Source of the DNA: Chloromonas sp. AAM2
Lineage: Eukaryota; Chlorophyta; Chlorophyceae; Chlamydomonadales; Chlamydomonadaceae
NCBI GenBank assembly: GCA_004335635.1
Contig: QAXH01006164.1
Span: forward strand, 24,808-88,807
DNA length: 64,000 nucleotides
Direction of reading: 5' to 3'
Positions within the stretch are counted from its first letter, which is position 1, and each line of letters starts with the position of its first letter. The notes under the pieces are model-generated. The model did no database searches, was not told the DNA's origin, and saw only the letters and a list, made by a program, of their open reading frames with translations. This document shows, in pieces, positions 37,001 through 47,389 of this stretch. The position numbers and the translations under genes were made by a program.

Positions 37001-37752
37001 CACTGCATTGCTTGTCTGCACATGTAGTCGGAAGCGCAGCCAGGATCTGGAGCATTGCCACATGGGCGACTGTGGGCTGAGATTGGTCTTGCTGTGCCCC
37101 TGACTGGAACTGCGGCAGCTGGCTGAGCACAAGCTTCTCCAAGTCCGCAATGACGTTCTGTGCTGGCCAAGAAGGACTTCGAAGGATAAGCACTGCCAGA
37201 GCTGTACTCAACTGGGAACTGACAACCCTGCATGCATGCAAAGCAGAAGAGCCGCTCAGCCCTCGGACGTTCTTGCCATAATATACTTCTTTATTTCAAC
37301 ATACATTCCTAAGCACTTCTGCAGCGTCCATGCCAAACTGCTCTGCATGCTGCATGCGCAAGACCCACCATTTGCTCTTCGACAACGAGTCAAACAAGCA
37401 GAGGACGAGCTTAGGTAGCAGCTGGGATGCTACATCTGCGGCAATGAGCTGAGCGCTTTTGCCGCTATTGTAGCGGAGCGTGTTGGCCGCAAAGTACGCC
37501 TCGTGCTCTTGTGCGTTGGAGCTGGACAAAAGGTCCAGGCACAACACCCACGCCTCTGGTGTGGCCCGGAACTCTTGCAACCATGTGTCCGCCCTGTGCT
37601 GCTCGCTTCTGCGGTCATTTTTGGTAGCAGAAAGGTTAGAAGGACGTGCTGCGCAACCAACAAGTTTTTTCGAACAACGACCGAGCGGACCTGTTTGGCG
37701 AAGTATACAAGACTGAGATGGCGTGGCGGAGTGCCAGGGCCTGCGCCTCCAT
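31018..37752 (-). CDS. TNPO3: Transportin-3 / importin-13 type nuclear transport receptor
   Basis: Importin-beta superfamily carrier; family members import SR splicing factors or other cargo in a Ran-GTP cycle (known; cargo here is inferred). Nine exons on the minus strand: 37752-37682, 37608-37369, 37227-36465, 36047-35838, 35408-35123, 34606-34325, 33396-31992, 31593-31440, 31125-31018; 1172 aa including 51 unresolved residues. The N-terminal repeat is recognisable (HAISVLYTSPN, then WLQEFRATPEAW and YFAANTLR), then VVSSQLSTALAVLILRSPSW. The C-terminus FKKLFKAFCGGKKKITGL matches the family end. Exon 7 adds a low-complexity insertion (poly-Gln near residue 695; Gly- and Ser-rich near 760-830) that makes the protein about 200 residues longer than usual. 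Phase is preserved across the assembly gap. MOS14/TRN-SR of plants is the likely orthologue; importin-13 is the alternative. Confidence 0.9.
32182..32334. other. Assembly gap (153 N) in transportin exon 7
   Basis: Run of N inside coding sequence. 153 is a multiple of three and the frame is open on both sides, so the stated gap size is compatible with one continuous exon. An intron hidden in the gap is possible. Confidence 0.95.
35645..35715. repeat. CA/CG/C-rich simple repeat in transportin intron 4
   Basis: Mixed ACAC, CGCG and C-rich tract with no coding content. Confidence 0.85.
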
Positions 37753-38995
37753 CTAATGCATTCTATGCAGGTCCATAGCGACGACGGCAACTCTGAAGTG
37801 AGGTGGGCACAGCGAGCCAGACAGAGAGCGCTGGAGGAGCAGCCTAAGCCAAGCTAGCCGCACGGAAGCTTGGCGCAAAGTTTTGACATGTGATACACGT
37901 GGGTTCACAAACGGGCAACGGCCTTATAGTCCGGACCTATCTTCTGACGTCTGCTCCGTGCATGAAACTGAGCATGCTGCCAGGGAGCCGGGAGCGGTGT
38001 TTTAGTTTGGGCATGTGATGGCCGCATGGCGAGGTACCGTTTGGGCGATCCGGCTCAGGGCTGAGCATGCAGTTAGAAGGCATGCCGTTAGAATCGATGA
38101 ACCTGGGAGGTACAAACACGTAGCACAGGGCAATGCGGACACAGGTATCGCAGTGCTCAGGGGATGTGTTGCAGTCAACAGCCTCTCCCAGAGTCAGGGA
38201 ACTCATGTGCTTATCAAGACCGAGAACGGAATACGCCCAGGTGTTACTTCACCTGGCAACAATTGTTCGCTCCTGTGCTGTGCATGCGTCCCAAACAGCA
38301 AAGTCCTTGGTTCTATGCAGTGGGAATTCATGGGACAGCTCGTGATTCCATACTGATAGTTCCGGCCTATCAGACAATTTTACATCTGCGTTTTATGAAA
38401 GGCTGCAAATGGGTCAGGTCGCGGATTGCCAGGGCTGCACAGGCGTTCAAAAGGCTGAGGCACTGTACGCAATCATTCAAGCCAATGTAAAGTCGTTTTA
38501 ATACCACTCCACAAAATAAGATGCCCCTGGCATAAGATGCCCCTGTGGTAATACATCTGCTTTTCGCTCCTGTTCTCCCCACGCCATCAAGTAGTCGCTT
38601 CCAACAGCACAGCACTACACCACAACGCCTGGGTTATAGACCATCCGATATGTTGGTCGATGGCTCTCCAACATCCATGCAAAGTTCAGCTTGGCGCGCA
38701 GTTTGAGGGCGTGCATGCTGAGGGGCACACCAATAAGGATGTCACGAGGGCTACATGCCATTGATTGATTTTACGCCAACCTCCAAGCAGTGTACGACAG
38801 CAGAACAGCAGAACAGATTATGCATCTAGCAGCAAAGTCATCAACTAGTCACTGTCCCTATGAAAGGTTCACAAAGGATGCCACACTGTCCAGAGTGTAC
38901 TGATCAGCCCTGCACGCGATCTTGACCCTGACGTTATTTGTGCATGTGAATGATGGCGAAAAAAAGAAGTTTGCCAGTTCTGGGACAATTTGTGT

Positions 38996-39143
38996 ACTCG
39001 CTTACAAGAGTACCGGAGAAGTGAAGCGCATGTACTGCGAGCAAATGAAGTGTCCTCACGCGGGCAAGAAGCTGTGGACAGCTGAGCTCACCGGCTTCAA
39101 CAACCGCATGACCGCCTCCAAGTTCTTCTCCAAACAGGAGTGA
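38996..39143 (+). pseudogene. Orphan 3'-exon-like fragment
   Basis: Just right of a minus-strand R1 core, an open segment encodes STGEVKRMYCEQMKCPHAGK and ends ASKFFSKQE with a TGA at 39141-39143. Codon use is gene-like and an AG precedes it (CTTACAAG), so it may be a last exon detached from its gene. I do not recognise the family. Confidence 0.3.
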
Positions 39144-39404
39144 TGCAATGGCTCTTAGTCATGGTTCTCTTGCAACGGTCTTTTCAATGGCCGTACGTTC
39201 AACAACTCAAGTGTAGCCTACATCGACTGCAGCATATGGACTGTGGGATGTGCGAGGTTGACCAAGTGCCTTTGTAGGCACCTGAGTAGGTACACTTAGT
39301 AAGTACCTTGACGTACCAGTTGGGATGTAACCAGTGTTCATTTGACAACCCTTACTTAGTTGAAAATAGATTTACATGTTTGAGTCTGAGTTCAGGCACA
39401 GGGT

Positions 39405-39550
39405 TCCATGTCCCAGAACTGGCAAACATCTTTTGGCTGTGGAATAGTTTGCAAGGCTGTGGATAGTTTACAAGGAGGGAGTGCACACGGGCTGACGCAC
39501 TACAGGCGATTGTCAAAGCCAATGTAGAGTGGGTTTGATACCACTCGGAG
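39405..39550 (+). repeat. R1 followed by R2 (linked copy)
   Basis: R1 core at 39409-39427 is followed after about 55 bases by R2 (ACGGGCTGACGCACTACA at 39487). The bridge GGAGGGAGTGCACACGGGCT also occurs in part near 8545 and 29180, suggesting that R1 and R2 are segments of one larger element. Confidence 0.7.
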
Positions 39551-40420
39551 AACCGACCTGCACAAGACCCTGCGCTCAAAGGCTTTTGGGAGGAGAGAGT
39601 GGAGGCGCTTGCAAAGGCACCCAAGCCGGTGGGTTAGGAGGCATTCCCAGGCTTGCACTGTGAGCTGAAGCAGACACGGTGTCCCTTGCCTGTGTGGTGA
39701 CGCCTGCCCAGTCCTTGACATGTGCATTTGCGCCCAGGCAACATCCACGTGCAAGGTCTGCACTCAGACTGTGCATGGCAAGCGTTGACTCCTGACTGAC
39801 ATCAGGGTGGGTGTGGGACACTGGAGTTTGGCGGAGCTGCATCATCAAACAACGCGTCTGATATGGAATGGAATGGAATGGGATGGAATTGAGCTGGGCG
39901 CCAAGGGAGCTTACAAAAGGGGAGAGTGAGACGACTAACTCGTCCATGCAGAAAGCTGATTGAAAGTTACGCGATAGGGTCTTTATTATCACACCGACAC
40001 AGCAAGGGCTGGGCCATGTGCGTTAGAATGGCTGGGTGGGGGTATGATATGTATGACAGCCCAGCTTCCTCTCAAGTTGAATCACCAACCCTGTGCTCCA
40101 TCAGCAGATGTATGTGTCTAATCAACAACCCCATGCATGTGAAAAGGCGAAAACGGAAATGCACCCCGCAATGTCGTTCAAGTAATCCAACAGTGTCAGG
40201 CGCACAGGCGCAGAATCTAAGGTTATACAGGGGCACTGAGAATCAAACACTGCCAACTCAAGCAGAATGCACTGCCCTTCAGCGTTGCGTTCTGCCTCCC
40301 GGAATTCACATGTACGATACAAAGGGCTGAGCTACAGGCCCTCAAACAGCTACATATATTTAGCAGGCTCCAGAAAGCATAGAATTCAAGTTGAACGCTG
40401 TCTGTAAAAAGAAGGCATGT

Positions 40421-43248
40421 TTAGCATGAGCCAGACGCGTACTGGTTGATCAGGTCCCTGACCACTGCTTCAGTGGCCTCCAGGCTCAAAGATGTGTCAA
40501 TGATGTGGTTGGCCCGTGACCGCTTCTCTGCGTCTGGCACCTGCAGCAGGAGAGGCAAACAAGGTGTGTGTGCTAAGGCCTGATTTCACGTTTTCAAAAA
40601 ACAAACAAAGCAGTCATGTGCAGCAACCCATGTGTTCCATCGACAAATCAGCAAGCCAGCCATGTCGTTTTACAACTTTGTGAGGAAGCATTGCCATGTT
40701 CTCCCGAGTGCTCTGCGCTCTCTAAACCCTAGAAGGGTTTTTGCAGAGCTGGAAAAAGCCGTATCAGACGACGCGTTCGAGCGGCGTGATAATCAGCAGC
40801 GTCCTGCGCAGTGCGGGTTGCGCTGGTATGCGGAGGGTGTCAAGTTCGCCATGTCAGGCATCATAGCTGGCTTGGTGGCTTTGGTGGCCGCAATCACCGG
40901 AGCTGCCGGACTAGACTTCAAAGTAATCGGGACCAACACAGGAGGGGAGCACTGGTGGCATGGGGACGGCCGTCACAGCAAGCGTGCTGGGTGAGTGTTG
41001 ACGTGGCTGACAACGTGGCTGATCCATCAAGACTGTTGTTGTCGCACTCTTGACTGACTCTTGTCTGGCCGCATATGCCGCAGGTATGCTTGGCGACTGG
41101 TGCTGGACTTGGTTTAGGTGCCAGAATCAACATTGTGTCAAGTACCAAAAGATCTTGTCACTCTCACGTAACTTCTCCCAACTAGAATAGAAGTTGATCA
41201 GTCCACTGGGCAAAGTTGTTCCAAAGAGCCCTGGAAGTCACATCATCACGTGTCAATGTGTGATTCCCTGACCTGCAGCGTGTATCCAGTGCCACACACA
41301 CCAGCAACAGGATTCAAAGTCAACTGACCTGCAGTGCTCTGATTGAGTTGAGCTTTTCCTCGCTCCATCCACGAGCCAGCACACGCCTGCGCTGCTCCTC
41401 AGCCCCAGCACTGACAACAGCCACTGCAGGGGAAAGCAAAGATTTGCAATGATTCGTTAAAATTCTTGAAGCCTGGGATGTGTAAAGGAAAGGGAAGAGA
41501 AACGGGGACGAAAACTTCTACCGTTGACCAGCTACAGCTTGCCTCAGCAAGGGTGTCAAAATGGAGGATTTTGTACCTCGCAAGTAATCTGGCGGTAATA
41601 TGGGTCAATCCTACCATGACCTTATGTAGCTCACCAAATACATAGCCAGAATTACTGTTGTATGGGAAAAGGACAACCTGAGATTGGCAGTAACACCAGG
41701 CGCATGTGTATGTGCACACTGTTGCCCTCACACACCCGCTTCAATCTCTAAATCACACACACCCGCTTCAATTTCAAAATCCCACACACCCGTTTCAATT
41801 TCAAAATTCCACACAACGCTTCAATTCCAAAATCTCACACACCTGCATCTACTTCTGACTCCAGTCCTTTCTCGTACAGCAACGGTATGTCCAGCACCAC
41901 CAGCGCCCGCCCCGCAGCCGCCTGCTCGGACAGGAATTGAGCGCGGGAGGCGGCCACCAGCGGGTGCACCGCATCCTCCAGACGGGCCAGCGCCGCCCTG
42001 TCACCCAGCACACACCGGCCCAGCGCGACACGGTCTACAGCTGCGGGCATGCAGGACAGTACGATGAGCCATGTTGAGTTCTACTAAGATGAGTCCAGCA
42101 TGCATTAAGCTACCCAAGACTCTGGTGCGCAAGAGGACGTCTCCAGGATATGTGCTCAAGACACGTGGTCAGCAGCTGCAGAAGCTCAACACGATGCCAC
42201 TCATGCTCGTAGATAGTCTGCAGATGCATGCAGCCACTACCCATTCTGGGAGACCAACCGTTGTTGACTACAGCAGATGGAAACAGCGCCCTCACGGCTG
42301 GCACAGCTGCTCCGCCCTCCACATACAGCTGATGCACAACCTGCACCAAGGCAGTTAACTACACAGTCCTTGATATCCGTACGTGCACCCAGACAACACA
42401 CGTGCAAGCTGTGCGTCAAATAGTGGGCAGGCATGGCGTGCAGCAAATGTTGCTTGCCAAATCCTAGGCGAGGTTTCGTTTTACACGGGCTGACGCACTA
42501 CATGTGATCATCGAAGCAAATGTAAAGTGGCAACGGTGTGTCACCGCCTGTTAGAGCCCGTGGATATCATCGTTCTCAGTCGCTCTAACCCCGAACATGA
42601 TATACAGGGGCTCTAACAGGCGGTGACACACCCTTGGTAAAGTGGGTTTGATACCACTTGGAACGATCTCCACAATACATCTCCACAAGGACAGATGATA
42701 GCAGCAACTCTGCACGCTAATACTGACTGACGCTGATGAGCTGCCCAACGTGCTTCAATTAGAGAGATGGCTGTTTTACCTGGCCAAGAGTCTGCATCGG
42801 AAAAGTCAAAAGAGTCGATCCGAACCTGCTGATGCCCACACCTCGTCCGCATCCAACACAGGCACGGAGTAGCGCTTGAACATGCTGGCAACGGTTGACT
42901 TGCCCATGCCAACCTGCAGCAGCATCACGTTGTGGCACAGTACTGAGAGCTAGCGGTCACACTACATAGTTTTGCACGGATACTTTCCTGACTGTGGTCG
43001 TTTGCATCATACTCCAGTTCTTTGTCGCACATTGGCCCACTTGCGGATTGCTAACCTAAACCCCACTCAGTATGTACACCATCACTCAGACCTTAGCTGC
43101 ATGACACGCTTTAACACACAACCTGCGTCCAAAGATAATCCTATAAACAGTGGTCTTGGTGCCAAACATCGCCTAGTTATAAGCCTACCGATCCAGTCAG
43201 GCCCAGTACGAAGGGTTGTTGATGACGTGATCGAGATCCGTGGGCCAT
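40421..43248 (-). CDS. COAE: Dephospho-CoA kinase
   Basis: Last step of coenzyme A synthesis: phosphorylates the 3'-OH of dephospho-CoA with ATP (known). Six exons on the minus strand: 43248-43189, 42913-42842, 42340-42259, 42040-41843, 41423-41329, 40540-40421; 208 aa, typical of stand-alone CoaE. The P-loop GLTGSVGMGKST is split between exons 1 and 2; then DADEVVHQLY, ALGRCVLGD, HPLVAASRAQF, VLDIPLLYEKGLE (family PLLFE-like box), RVLARGWSEEKL and the end AEKRSRANHIIDTSLSLEAT, all in family order. The start ATG sits in ACCATGGCC. No clear targeting peptide is seen, so it may be cytosolic. Intron 2 carries R2 with an inserted MITE; intron 4 starts with a minisatellite. It shares an upstream region of about 290 bp with the divergent glutamate synthase gene. 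Confidence 0.93.
41730..41844 (-). repeat. About 26-bp degenerate minisatellite at a splice donor
   Basis: Four to five imperfect units, read on the minus strand as GGGTGTGTGxGATTTTGAAA followed by TTGAAGC. The first unit coincides with the donor of intron 4 of the CoA kinase gene (GCAG then GTGTGTGAG at 41842). Confidence 0.9.
42483..42690 (+). repeat. R2 copy split by a MITE
   Basis: R2 starts at 42483 and is interrupted at GTAAAGTGG (42522-42530). After the 106-bp insert it resumes with the duplicated GTAAAGTGG (42637-42645) and GTTTGATACCACTTGG. Confidence 0.9.
42531..42636. mobile_element. 106-bp near-palindromic MITE with 9-bp target duplication
   Basis: Ends are inverted repeats of 29 bases with one mismatch, containing GGTGTGTCACCGCCTGTTAG and its reverse complement (42531-42559 and 42608-42636), separated by only about 48 bases. 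The target duplication GTAAAGTGG (9 bp) lies on both sides and falls within R2. A 9-bp duplication suggests a Mutator-like origin; no coding capacity. Confidence 0.9.
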
Positions 43249-43539
43249 GGTTGGCCGGCCCAGGCGCCAGGCCTGCACCGTTCGCCTGTAAGCCGGCCCT
43301 TCCAGCCTCAGCATGTCTCAAAAGGCCATCAGCTGGGGTTCCATAAAAAGTAAGGGAGATAATCATCACGTGTGCACCAGCCTGCACGTTTCATCCCTTC
43401 ATTCTTTAGATGGAGGCTTTGTCACGCACACAGTCTACCTGCTCTGGAGGACCAGCTAAACGGCATCCAGTGCGGGGTGGACGTCGTTTTAAGGCCGTGC
43501 GGCGCTGCTTCCGGAAATATTGTCTTGGTAGCGTCAAAC
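43249..43539. promoter_or_regulatory. Shared divergent promoter region, CoA kinase / glutamate synthase
   Basis: 291 bases between two divergent start codons. A CACGTG palindrome is at 43367-43372 and an A-rich CCATAAAAAG at 43341-43350. Both transcripts must start here or inside this space, unless 5' non-coding exons overlap. Regulatory meaning is inferred. Confidence 0.5.
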
Positions 43540-46500
43540 ATGCTGCGCACTCCCCAGCACAGTGCGCTAAAGCGCGGCAGCCTGTCAGCTAATCATAGCC
43601 AGGCTGCCGCGAGTGTAGCGCATGTGCCCACCCGGACGGTGCCGGCTGCGCAGCAGCAAGTCGCTACCTGTTTCGTGTCCGGCCAAGTGCCACTTCAAAC
43701 TCGCAAGCCTGGCGCTTCCGATGCCAGCACTGTGCGCCCCAGTCTACGCAACGTGGCCACGGCAGCGCACGCAGCTGTGCCCCCGGCCCAGGGCATGTTT
43801 CAGCCCGAGAACGACAAGGATGCTTGTGGAGTGGTGAGTTCACTCGCTCAGGAGTGGGACCGGGTTAAATGCTGCAGCTAAAAGGAATCCTTGATTATCA
43901 AATTAATTATCGTGATGGACTTGCATGCAGGGTTTTGTTGGCGAGCTGAACAAGGTGCCCACCCGCAAGTGCATCACGGACAGCCTGACCATGCTGACGC
44001 GTATGGAGCATCGCGGAGCTTGTGGTTGTGAGACCAACACAGGTAGGGCTTGCCGCCAAGGTTATGATTTCGTTCTTTCTGCAGCCTTGGGATTGCCTGC
44101 GCCAAGCTGTTGGTGACGAGGTAGCGATGGTATCGCATATTGCAATCTGATCTGCGCATTGCCTTGATTGGTACCAGATATCCTCGGACGGACACCTTTT
44201 TCGAAACCCTGCCGCCACATCTGAACTGACGCATCTGCCCAACATCGCGCTTTCACTGCCATGTTGAGAGAATGATTGTGGTCAGCAACATTTTTACTCG
44301 CAGGCGATGGAGCCGGTATCTTGGTGGGCATGCCAGATGGGTTCCTGTCGAACGTGATGATAGAGGAGCAGGGCATCAAGCTGCCACCTCTGGGTGAGTG
44401 TGTTGGTCCCTCATATGCACACGCTATGTTTGTTGCACCTGCGCGAGCATGCTTTCTAGCAGTCCACCTGCCAGACTTCTGGGGTACCAGGCACCTCACG
44501 GAGCCTGCACAGTCCATGTGTCCATCACCGCCTTGTGATCATGCAGGCGACTATGCAGTTGGTCAGACATATTTGCCTCGTGATGAGACCCTTCGCCACA
44601 AGAGCCGCATGATTATTGACGCTGTGGTCGCTGAGATGGGCCATGATGCCATCAGCTGGCGTTTGGTGCCCACCAACAACCGCTCTCTGGGTGCCTCAGC
44701 CCTGTCCACGGAGCCAGTGATTGAGCAGGTGTGTGACAAGGCACGCACATGCTGGAGTGATTACGTGTCACACCAGAGCTTTTTGTGCGGGCCGGCACCT
44801 TCCTAAACAGTACCATTCTAGTTTTGAGCAGAGGGCACTGTACGGCAAGGAACATGCCCTTCTTCAAGTATTCAACTGCGCGAGTGCTGACTGGTGTGTT
44901 GTGTGTTCTATGAATGCAGCTGTTCATCGCCTCCCGTGGCAAGCTGGCACACCTACAGCCTGAGCAGCAGGTATGGCAGGCATAGTTAGGAATAGTCAAA
45001 GCAGAAGTAGCAGGTGCTGGTGCTCTGATTCTGGAAGGCCGTGGTTTGTCTGAAAATTGTCAACCAAACTACAATGAGGATGCCCAGAGGCACGAGATTG
45101 TTTTTGGCACAGCGTGTGATGCAAGGCCCATGCAAGGCGTGTGAGCATCTGCAAGGCTCATGAGTGCAAGGTGCTTGCAGCTGTACATCCTCCGCAAGAT
45201 GATTGAGAGCCGCCTGGCCGCCGCGGGCATCATGGACGACGAGTGCTACTTCTGCTCCCTGTCCTGCCACACCCTGGTGTACAAGGGCCAGCTGACCCCT
45301 CAGCAGGTCAAGGTGTACTTCAAGGATCTGCAGAGGGAGGACTTCCGCTCCTTTATGGCCTTGGTGCACTCGCGCTTCTCAACCAACACGTTTCCTAGCT
45401 GGAACCGTGCGCAGCCTATGCGCATGCTTGGCCACAACGGTGCGCACTGCTGCCACGAACAAAAGCAAGCATGTGTTCGGATGGCAGACCAGGGGTTCAC
45501 AGGTTTTGGTAATGGTCAAACCTTGATTGGTGAGCATTAGAGGCCAGCCATCGTCAGAACCAGCACTACACAGGCGTGCCGTCATAGCCGCAATCCATTT
45601 GCCATCATTGCCAATGGGGTCAGTAGCCAGCAAGGCAGCGGCGGCCTTCTGTTGGCGTTGCAACCAGCACAACAACTCTGGGTTATGGCCCTAATGGTGA
45701 AGGTGTCGGCGGCCCATTGCACCACATGAGATGAATTGTTGGCAATGTCATGTGGTTTGGTGTGGTTCATGTGGCAGGTGAGATCAACACCCTGCGCGGG
45801 AACAGCAACTGGATGACGTCCCGGGAGGGTGTCATGGCGTGTGAGGCACTGGGCCTGCCCAAGGAGATGCTGGCCGTGCTGAGCCCTGTTGTGCCTACGG
45901 GCAGCAGCGACACCGGGTCATTTGACAGCGTCATGGAGCTGCTCGTGCACTGTGGTCGCGACATCCCAGAGGTCAGTTGCATGGTGGTCCAGGAGCTGTG
46001 GGCAGTGCATGTGAACATCCACATCCTAGGTCTCAGTGGGCTCAACCAGGCTGACGTCTTAATGCTTCATCATCACCGGTAAAAAGTGGGTTCAGATACC
46101 ATAACCGGTATGAAGTGGGTTCAGATACCATGGGATTAACACCAATCAAAGGAACAGCTTGCCTTGTTAGGGTGCTGGTGCTTACACATACATTGAGCAC
46201 GTCTTGCATGCGTTCTGCAGGTGATGATGATGCTGGTGCCGGAGGCGTGGCAGAACGATGCACTAATGGCCCAGGAGAAGAAGGACTTTTACATGATGTC
46301 CTCTGCAGTGGTGAGCAGTCATGACGACACTCGTGTCAGCATGATGGGCTTAGCTGTGAGACTCATAGACCTGCGTGTGTTGTGCGCTACAACTAGTGCT
46401 TGTGGATTGTGGTTCCTTGCTGGTAGCACACGCCATGTCACACCACAGTGCATCAACCTATTGAGCCTGGGTGTCGTTGTACTGTTCAGATGGAGCCGTG

Positions 46501-47389
46501 GGATGGCCCTGCCCTGCTCAGCTTCACGGATGGCCGCTACATTGGCGCCACGCTGGATCGCAACGGATTGCGTCCAGGACGGTACTACATCACCAAGGGC
46601 GGGCGTGTGATCATGGCATCAGAGGTGCGCTGCTAGCGGCACATGCTTGATTAGACACAGTTACACATGCGGTATGAAGGATGGCACGGCCTTAGCTGTG
46701 ACAGAGTTCATGACATCTGAAGTCTGACAAAGCTGTGAACAGCAGGTTGCAAGCACTGCTGAAACGCGACCTTGGCCAGCACGTTCAACGTTTTCCTGGC
46801 TGACCGACCTGTCCTTTGGATGTATGCTTGCAACAGGTCGGTGTGGTTGATGTGGACAATGAGGAGGTTGTGAAGAAGGGCCGCCTGATGCCTGGAAACA
46901 TCTTTCTGGTGGACTTTGATGAGCACCGTGTGGTGGAGGATAAAGAGCTAAAGGACAGGTAAGACGCTCGGCATGCCTTGCCATGTATGGGCACATGCAA
47001 GCAAGCAGTCCTTAGACTGAGTGGCACATGTGATGATTGCCTGTAAGTTGTGAGTTGTGTCGTCAATGGCCTTGCCGATAGAACAACAATGCAGGGTTTT
47101 AGCTGCACATGTGCTTTTTGAACGTCAGTGGCTTTGCCGACAGAACCATGACGTATGGTGTTAGGCATTTTTTGCATGGCTACTGTAGACGTGGTTTTGG
47201 ATGTCATTGCCTCTTGTGCTGCTACAGGTATGCTCTGAAGCGGCCTTACGGTCAGTGGCTGAGCCAGCAGGTGGTCACCATGAAGACGCTGCTGGCCGAT
47301 GTGCCCCAGGCGCTGGTTGCCCCACAGCATGCAGCAGCACGCGCAGAACAGGGCATCCGCGGCCTGCTCAAGCCACTCAAGGCCTTTGG
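43540..47389 (+). other. GOGAT glutaminase (class II amidotransferase) domain
   Basis: Exons 1-11, residues about 96-560. Cys96 (in [14 protein letters not shown], split by intron 1) is the N-terminal nucleophile after propeptide removal. [29 protein letters not shown] and [12 protein letters not shown] (across exons 6/7) are the expected glutamine-binding and oxyanion motifs. Confidence 0.93.

Larger units (their letters stand above)
37753..40420. other. Intergenic with repeats
   Basis: Transportin upstream region, then R2 (38452-38525), R1 minus (38960-38990), an orphan exon-like frame (38996-39143), R1 plus (39405-39440) directly followed by R2 (39486-39550), and the 3' region of the CoA kinase gene. 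A short GGAATGGAATGG-type repeat occurs at about 39860-39890. No full gene is supported. Confidence 0.55.
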
